Source: Anoplopoma fimbria (taxonomy: Eukaryota; Chordata; Actinopteri; Perciformes; Anoplopomatidae). From it: DNA of 64,000 bases. The DNA lies in assembly GCF_027596085.1 (NCBI RefSeq), contig NC_072450.1, forward strand, positions 6,610,736-6,674,735, written 5' to 3'. Within the stretch, counting starts at the first letter, position 1, and every line of letters begins with the position of its first letter. A model generated the notes under the pieces. It did no database searches. It saw only the letters and a program-made list of their open reading frames with translations, and was not told the DNA's origin. This document shows positions 62,901 through 64,000 of the stretch, piece after piece. A program made the position numbers and the translations under genes.

Positions 62901-64000
62901 AAAAACTTGATAAAATAATTTCCAGTTTGGAAAAATACCAAAGTATCCCTTTAATGTGTCCCGGGATAACCCATGCTGCCTCAAAATACCTCATGATATC
63001 TCTTCTGCTGGACACTATAAACACAGGAGGGCACCAAATATCCCCTAAATAAATTCCCTAATGCTTGTAATGTTTGAGTCATTATTTACTGGAGGAAATT
63101 TTCCAGTTGTTCATGAGGGCGTCTAATACCTGACAGCAGATTGTGATGAAGTGCAGCGCTGATACCAAATATTCAAATTGGCATGATAAATCAAAGCATT
63201 GTAATAAAGGGCAAAGGCATCATCATGTTAAACTGCTTCTGTAAAAAAAAATGACCCCTGAATTCTCAAACTGTCATGTCTGTTTACAGAGAGTTTGATG
63301 GACTTTGATTAAGTATATCTTTAAAATTGTGTCACAATGTTATGTTTGGGTATTGTCATCAAATGTATAGTTACAGTTAAAGTCAAAGATTAGGAAAGAA
63401 CATTCAGTTGCATCATGGGATCTTGATTTTAACGGTGATATTGCCTCTGAAATTTTTATTTTATACAAGCCAAAGTTAAAAATCATATTTTTGCCTTTAT
63501 TGCATCTCCATTAACTCCATGTGGTAATTGAGTTTTTGAGATCAACTATATAAATATATTAGCCATATGGTTGAGGAGCTTTTCCTGATTCATTTTGGGC
63601 AAGTTATTTAAGGCCTTTTTTTCCGAGGGAAAGGGCTAGAGGTTAACAGGTTGTAACCAGATCCAAAATGGAACTGGCTATCCCAATCTGTCGCACAATC
63701 ATAAATAAAAGTTAGATATTTATTTTCACATATGGATGAATGTGTGGATGCCTACCTGCGCTTTGAGGCTCTTGCGCTGGGCAGCGGGCGTGTTGGCGTA
63801 GGAGGAGATGGAGGAGCTGGTGTTGATGTCATCTGTGTCGATGTTGTCGCTGATGCCGCTGCTCACGGAGCTGCTGTCATCCCAGCTGGACACATAAAGA
63901 GAGAGAGAGAGAGAGAGAGAGACAGGAAGGGTCACTTTGGTTCTATTTAAACAGTAAATCTTTCATAGTGCAGAGGACTGTGGGGGGTCGACCTGGCAGA
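33523..64000 (-). CDS. nav2: nav2, neuron navigator 2: 3' part of the gene
   Basis: Nav2 is a large cytoskeleton-associated protein (human about 2,490 residues) needed for neurite outgrowth and linked to retinoic-acid response in neurons. Coding segments, 5' to 3' on the - strand, run from 63885 down to 33523 and are listed one by one. The phases of all 27 join without a break and sum to about 4,487 bp. Visible parts: Ser/Thr-rich middle, coiled coils, basic linker and C-terminal AAA+ ATPase with Walker A GPSGTGKT and Walker B VVILDN. The C-terminus SPQSYDSDSNSNSHHDDILD separates it from Nav1 and Nav3. The N-terminal calponin-homology domain is outside the window. Start not seen. Confidence 0.95.
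34186..34386 (-). CDS. nav2: nav2 exon T-1
   Basis: 67 residues in phase 0, starting LYGRRAAWEDPAAWVIDTYP and containing LLQLRPEDVGFDGY, the region after the ATPase core. Acceptor CTGTAG, donor GTGAGC. Confidence 0.95.
34540..35000 (-). repeat. Degenerate minisatellite units, inverted, in a nav2 intron
   Basis: Scattered AAAAGTCATAGTATAGTAT-type units, the reverse complement of the unit in the large array, with heavy decay. They lie in the intron between exons T-2 and T-1. Confidence 0.75.
35494..35612 (-). CDS. nav2: nav2 exon T-2
   Basis: 119 bp completing a split Gly codon, then PRLFLSCPMDVEGSRVWFTD and LWNYSIIPYMLEAVREGLQ. Acceptor ATGCAG, donor GTAACG. Confidence 0.95.
35708..35904 (-). 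CDS. nav2: nav2 exon T-3, ATPase C-terminal half
   Basis: 197 bp, phases 2 and 1. Contains WVLCANHMEPVKGFLGRHLR and IIDWIPRVWHHLNRFLETHS. The GFLGRHLRRK stretch is a plausible place for the trans-acting arginine of an AAA+ domain (inference). Confidence 0.95.
36012..36083 (-). CDS. nav2: nav2 exon T-4, ATPase sensor region
   Basis: 72 bp encoding PYIIGTMSQATSSAPNLQLH then HNF. The IIGTM(N/S)Q block follows Walker B at the spacing expected for sensor 1 of AAA+ proteins. Acceptor TTTCAG, donor GTAAAC. Confidence 0.94.
36407..36499. repeat. (TG)n microsatellite beside a nav2 donor
   Basis: A pure dinucleotide run of about 92 bp. On the transcribed strand it is (CA)n and starts about 5 bases inside the intron, next to the donor of exon T-5. 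Confidence 0.97.
36506..36657 (-). CDS. nav2: nav2 exon T-5, Walker B
   Basis: 152 bp encoding ELRQYLSGLAEQCSS, then PLVVILDNLHHVSSLGEIFN. VVILDN is the Walker B strand; the family normally has Asp-Asn here rather than Asp-Glu. Flanked by (CA)n on the donor side and (CT)n in the acceptor tract. Confidence 0.95.
36661..36715. repeat. (GA)n tract in a nav2 acceptor
   Basis: GA repeats with one GGGGAC interruption. On the transcribed strand this is (CT)n and forms the pyrimidine tract of the acceptor of exon T-5. Confidence 0.95.
37198..37433 (-). CDS. nav2: nav2 exon T-6, Walker A
   Basis: 236 bp. Contains DSLVFDTLIPKPMLQRYVSL, then RRVILSGPSGTGKTYLANQL, the P-loop that binds ATP, and FNVDHKSSK at the 3' end. 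All key P-loop residues (G-x-x-x-x-G-K-T) are present, so ATP binding is expected to be intact. Confidence 0.96.
37595..37772 (-). CDS. nav2: nav2 exon T-7
   Basis: 178 bp: EYITHVDPVSQLGLSSDSVE, then ELLPCGYLVGDSNTINIRLK. This is the conserved region just N-terminal to the ATPase. Acceptor AATAG, donor GTACGA. Confidence 0.95.
38086..38181 (-). CDS. nav2: nav2 exon T-8
   Basis: 96 bp, 32 residues in phase 0: ESRPRHFLIGCIGVSGKTKW and DVLDGVVRRLFK. Among the most conserved blocks of the family. Confidence 0.95.
38291..38391 (-). CDS. nav2: nav2 exon T-9
   Basis: 101 bp: completes an Asp codon, then MLLDDTCGDGGMRKEGRHVK and MVVSLDPDSKWGE. Corresponds to the LDMLLDDTG...HVKIVVS block of Nav2. 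Donor GTGAGA. Confidence 0.93.
38637..38823 (-). CDS. nav2: nav2 exon T-10, end of second coiled coil
   Basis: 187 bp: GEIEKLKSENDRLKVEN finishes a coiled coil. A Ser/Gln/His-rich linker follows, ending LTTSESTSL. The linker is less conserved than its neighbours. Confidence 0.93.
39625..39778 (-). CDS. nav2: nav2 exon T-11, second coiled coil
   Basis: 154 bp: LSECLDSEAETVMQLRSELR, EKEMKLTDIRLEALSSAHQL, DQLREAMNRMQ. Clear heptad pattern. The frame requires the upstream donor CACT|GTACGT, not the alternative GTAC|GTAGGC four bases later. Confidence 0.95.
39873..40045 (-). CDS. nav2: nav2 exon T-12, basic and Ser-rich linker
   Basis: 173 bp: LRSSFKQAFSKKKSPKSASS, HSDIEEMTDSSLPSSPKLPH, ending RNTHSNS plus two bases. 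An almost exact match to Nav2 here. Its acceptor follows a (CT)n tract (GA repeats at 40068-40105). Confidence 0.95.
40068..40105. repeat. (GA)n microsatellite in a nav2 acceptor tract
   Basis: A pure GA run on the + strand that reads as CT on the transcribed strand, about 20 bases upstream of the acceptor of exon T-12. Confidence 0.95.
40106..41718 (-). other. nav2 intron, no exon found
   Basis: AT-rich intronic DNA. I see no coding block, repeat family or RNA that I can support before the candidate microexon at 41719. Confidence 0.5.
41719..41727 (-). CDS. nav2: nav2 candidate 9-base microexon (VYE)
   Basis: Nine bases, GTCTATGAG, sit between a pyrimidine-rich acceptor ending GTGGCAG and a strong GTAAGA donor. 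Phase 0 fits the neighbours exactly and would give NW-VYE-LRSSF. From memory, Nav1 has WVYELRSSF at this point. Probably alternatively used. Confidence 0.65.
42548..42568 (-). CDS. nav2: nav2 candidate 21-base microexon (ASFTGEQ)
   Basis: Twenty-one bases between acceptor TCTCCTTTAG and donor GTGAAT, phase 0, encoding ASFTGEQ. It lies in the same intron as the VYE candidate and would be inserted at the same protein position. I do not recognise this peptide from other Nav proteins. Confidence 0.4.
42756..42943 (-). CDS. nav2: nav2 exon T-13 with polyglutamine run
   Basis: 188 bp: GSNGSP, nine Gln, NQQ, then PDLRIRRQHSSDSVSSVASA and a Lys/Asn-rich end (KNKKKNKKNW). The Gln run is coded by pure CAG triplets and is not in the human protein as I recall it. 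Confidence 0.94.
43553..43676 (-). CDS. nav2: nav2 exon T-14, first coiled coil end
   Basis: 124 bp: DSELNELRKTIELLKKQNAF, AQAAINGVINTPELTPKGER. Strong match to Nav2. Acceptor GTGTAG, donor GTACGG. Confidence 0.95.
43797..43880 (-). CDS. nav2: nav2 exon T-15, first coiled coil
   Basis: 84 bp, phase 0, 28 residues: AHLVAAFEQSLGNMTIRLKS then LTLTAEQK. Nearly identical across the Nav family. Confidence 0.95.
43881..46096 (-). other. nav2 intron, with a probable retroelement tail
   Basis: No exon found. About 45490-45720 (ACTTGTACTTTTATGTTTCA, AATGACAATAAAGATCTACT) resembles the 3' end of a fish retroelement or retrocopy. It is oriented + strand, against nav2, and ends in a short CATTC-type tail. 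The family is unassigned. Confidence 0.4.
46097..46171 (-). CDS. nav2: nav2 exon T-16, start of first coiled coil
   Basis: 75 bp, phase 0: IRKLRRELDASQEKVSALTT then QLSAN. Donor GTAAGT. Confidence 0.95.
46584..46607 (-). CDS. nav2: nav2 exon T-17 (24 bases)
   Basis: Eight residues, NEEKSQSE, between TTCACAG and GTAAGT. Matches the PEEKCQSE link between the STSSLYST block and the coiled coil in Nav2. Confidence 0.9.
46847..46891. repeat. (TG)n microsatellite in nav2 intron
   Basis: A pure dinucleotide run of about 45 bp, about 240 bases upstream of exon T-17 on the transcribed strand. Confidence 0.95.
46892..49541 (-). other. nav2 intron, nothing coding seen
   Basis: Intronic DNA with (GGA)n at 48892-48933. 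The open frames here lack splice context and family resemblance. Confidence 0.5.
49542..49594 (-). CDS. nav2: nav2 exon T-18
   Basis: 53 bp: completes a Val codon, then HGSSLSLVSSTSSIYST, a family signature. Acceptor CTTCAG, donor GTGAGT. Confidence 0.95.
49595..52994 (-). other. nav2 intron, AT-rich
   Basis: Contains AAT/ATA-rich simple sequence at about 50195-50420 and a G run near 51362-51381. No nav2 exon found. An exon-like + strand segment at 50985-51010 was rejected. Confidence 0.5.
52995..53177 (-). CDS. nav2: nav2 exon T-19
   Basis: 183 bp: SSPTSAAQINLTGLRNNSLT, then RNSCMSLDEKTRTMSRSGSF and RDGFEE. The last part is strongly conserved; the first part is variable. Confidence 0.94.
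53630..53791 (-). CDS. nav2: nav2 exon (YGPSPHLRNQEEARDWLRSH)
   Basis: About 162 bp between acceptor CCTGTAG and donor GTACGC. It encodes YGPSPHLRNQEEARDWLRSH, STSGLQESVSNSPFSPSSSI and TSPSGTRFNFGQL, matching EDAKEWLRSHS...SPSGTRFNFSQL in Nav2. It starts with the third base of an Arg codon supplied by the exon at 54336 and ends with the first base of an Ala codon completed by exon T-19. The ends may be off by a base; the frame is secure. Confidence 0.93.
54336..54380 (-). CDS. nav2: nav2 exon T-20, second RNTLP exon
   Basis: 45 bp: GPHCGRNTLPKKGL plus split codons on each side. Corresponds to the DPHLDRNTLPKKGLRY block. Its phase is symmetrical, so it can be skipped without a frameshift. Confidence 0.9.
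55134..55175 (-). CDS. nav2: nav2 exon T-21, first RNTLP exon
   Basis: 42 bp: PIFSRNTLPRKQD plus split codons. Same phase as exon T-20 and clearly related to it in sequence. Acceptor CCGCTAG, donor GTAAAC. Confidence 0.88.
55764..55971 (+). mobile_element. Small TA-flanked inverted-repeat element, copy 3
   Basis: Same family as the copies at 8952 and 10280, here in a nav2 intron. Both ends are intact (CAGTACCAGTCAAAAGTTTG and its complement), flanked by TA at 55762-55763 and 55972-55973. The best preserved copy. Confidence 0.93.
56499..56773 (-). CDS. nav2: nav2 exon T-22
   Basis: 275 bp: ASSPGSVYSSTGPSNSLTWG, SVSSMHTSSESIDMSISSAG, ending RTGSTKTGMSE plus two bases. The SSLHTS(S/C)ESID block is a family hallmark; the rest is Gly/Ser-rich and variable. 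Confidence 0.94.
56774..58379 (-). other. nav2 intron, nothing recognised
   Basis: No exon, repeat or RNA that I can support. Confidence 0.5.
58380..58599 (-). CDS. nav2: nav2 exon T-23
   Basis: 220 bp: LFGGKPGKQAPVTTAENMKN, STVISNPHATMNHVGTVLES, ending MGTLGSEQ. Matches RLFGGKPTKQ...ATAENMKNSVVISNPHAT in Nav2. Confidence 0.95.
59251..59317. repeat. (CA)n microsatellite in nav2 intron
   Basis: About 66 bp of CA with one CTA interruption at 59278-59280. Confidence 0.96.
59615..59703. repeat. (TG)n microsatellite in nav2 intron
   Basis: About 89 bp of pure TG. Confidence 0.97.
59954..59998. repeat. (TG)n microsatellite touching a nav2 donor
   Basis: About 45 bp. On the transcribed strand it is (CA)n and begins only about 5 bases after the GT of the donor of exon T-24. 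Confidence 0.96.
60004..60736 (-). CDS. nav2: nav2 exon T-24, large Ser-rich exon
   Basis: 733 bp, 243 full codons: KTDDVKVSEKGRLSPRPNGL, RSPSDAGRSSGDETKKQ, ASGATITSGSATLGKMPKSG, STLQYRSLPRPSRSG, RSSTSSIEAAV, ending VSSPTLR. Strong Nav2 match. An extra His/Thr-rich stretch of about 20 residues lies near the front (THTVSDPHSQTHTHASHTSR). Confidence 0.96.
60839..61157 (-). CDS. nav2: nav2 exon T-25
   Basis: 319 bp: PVTDAEKHSASTVVHQAWSA, KWSRRNPSDISDESDKGGSG, VSHTGSWRRGMSTQVGVTSP, then a Ser/Thr/Gly-rich end. Its acceptor's pyrimidine tract is a (TG)n repeat (61164-61187 on +). Confidence 0.95.
61188..63755 (-). other. nav2 intron, nothing coding seen
   Basis: About 2.6 kb between exons T-26 and T-25 after a short (CA)n at its 3' edge. 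No exon, known repeat or RNA that I can support. Confidence 0.5.
63756..63885 (-). CDS. nav2: nav2 exon T-26
   Basis: 130 bp: WDDSSSVSSGISDNIDTDDI, NTSSSISSYANTPAAQRKSL, KAQ. The SWDDSSSVSSG(I/L)SD block is the family's most recognisable mid-protein motif. (CT)n lies upstream of the acceptor. Confidence 0.96.
63993..64000 (-). CDS. nav2: Possible end of the next nav2 exon, cut by the window
   Basis: TCTGCCAG followed by GTCGAC could be an exon end plus donor. Its phase (two spare bases, AG) would complete AGC (Ser) before WDDSS, as expected. Only eight bases are visible, so this is weak. Confidence 0.25.

Overview
This is vertebrate nuclear DNA, most likely from a percomorph-type teleost. 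It has split genes with GT-AG introns, long CA/GT microsatellites, Tc1/mariner-type miniature elements and retroelement tails of the kind common in fish. Two conserved genes lie tail to tail. dbx1, a homeobox transcription factor, is complete on the + strand at about 13.48-17.3 kb. The 3' part of nav2 (neuron navigator 2) is on the - strand from about 64 kb down to about 30.8 kb. The same convergent DBX1/NAV2 arrangement is known in human, which supports both names. The sequence alone does not say which teleost paralogue (a or b) this is. I see no bacterial, phage or viral genes, and no tRNA or rRNA.

Layout. 1-13.3 kb is the gene-free 5' flank of dbx1. It holds one TA-flanked Tc1-like relic (4374-5520), two small TA-flanked elements in opposite orientation (8952-9175, 10280-10491), an inverted pair of retroelement tails (about 11.06-11.30 and 11.82-12.04 kb), several microsatellites and a G-rich tract. 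Some complex, homeodomain-motif-rich stretches are possible regulatory DNA. dbx1 has four coding exons that sum to 322 codons plus a stop. Its second intron carries a roughly 0.5 kb CTCCAY satellite and an odd in-frame exon-like segment. Between the genes, 17.37-18.93 kb is a decayed direct copy of the distal nav2 3' UTR (31.40-33.13 kb). The two copies are separated by about 11.8 kb of AT-rich minisatellite, unit core GACATACTATACTATGAC plus a T run. A chimeric 320-350 bp cassette recurs inside this array.

nav2 fills 33.5-64 kb. I placed 27 coding exons by matching splice sites, reading-frame phase and the family's protein sequence. Together they encode about 1,495 codons: the Ser-rich middle, the coiled coils and the C-terminal AAA+ ATPase region. 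There are also two candidate in-frame microexons and a pair of related small exons. The 5' end of the gene, including the N-terminal calponin-homology domain known in the family, lies beyond the right edge.

The genes do not form an operon. dbx1 patterns progenitors in the neural tube, while Nav2 acts on the neuronal cytoskeleton. What they share is a shortened and remodelled intergenic space in which the nav2 3' UTR has been duplicated and invaded by satellite DNA. This region is the most unusual part of the window.
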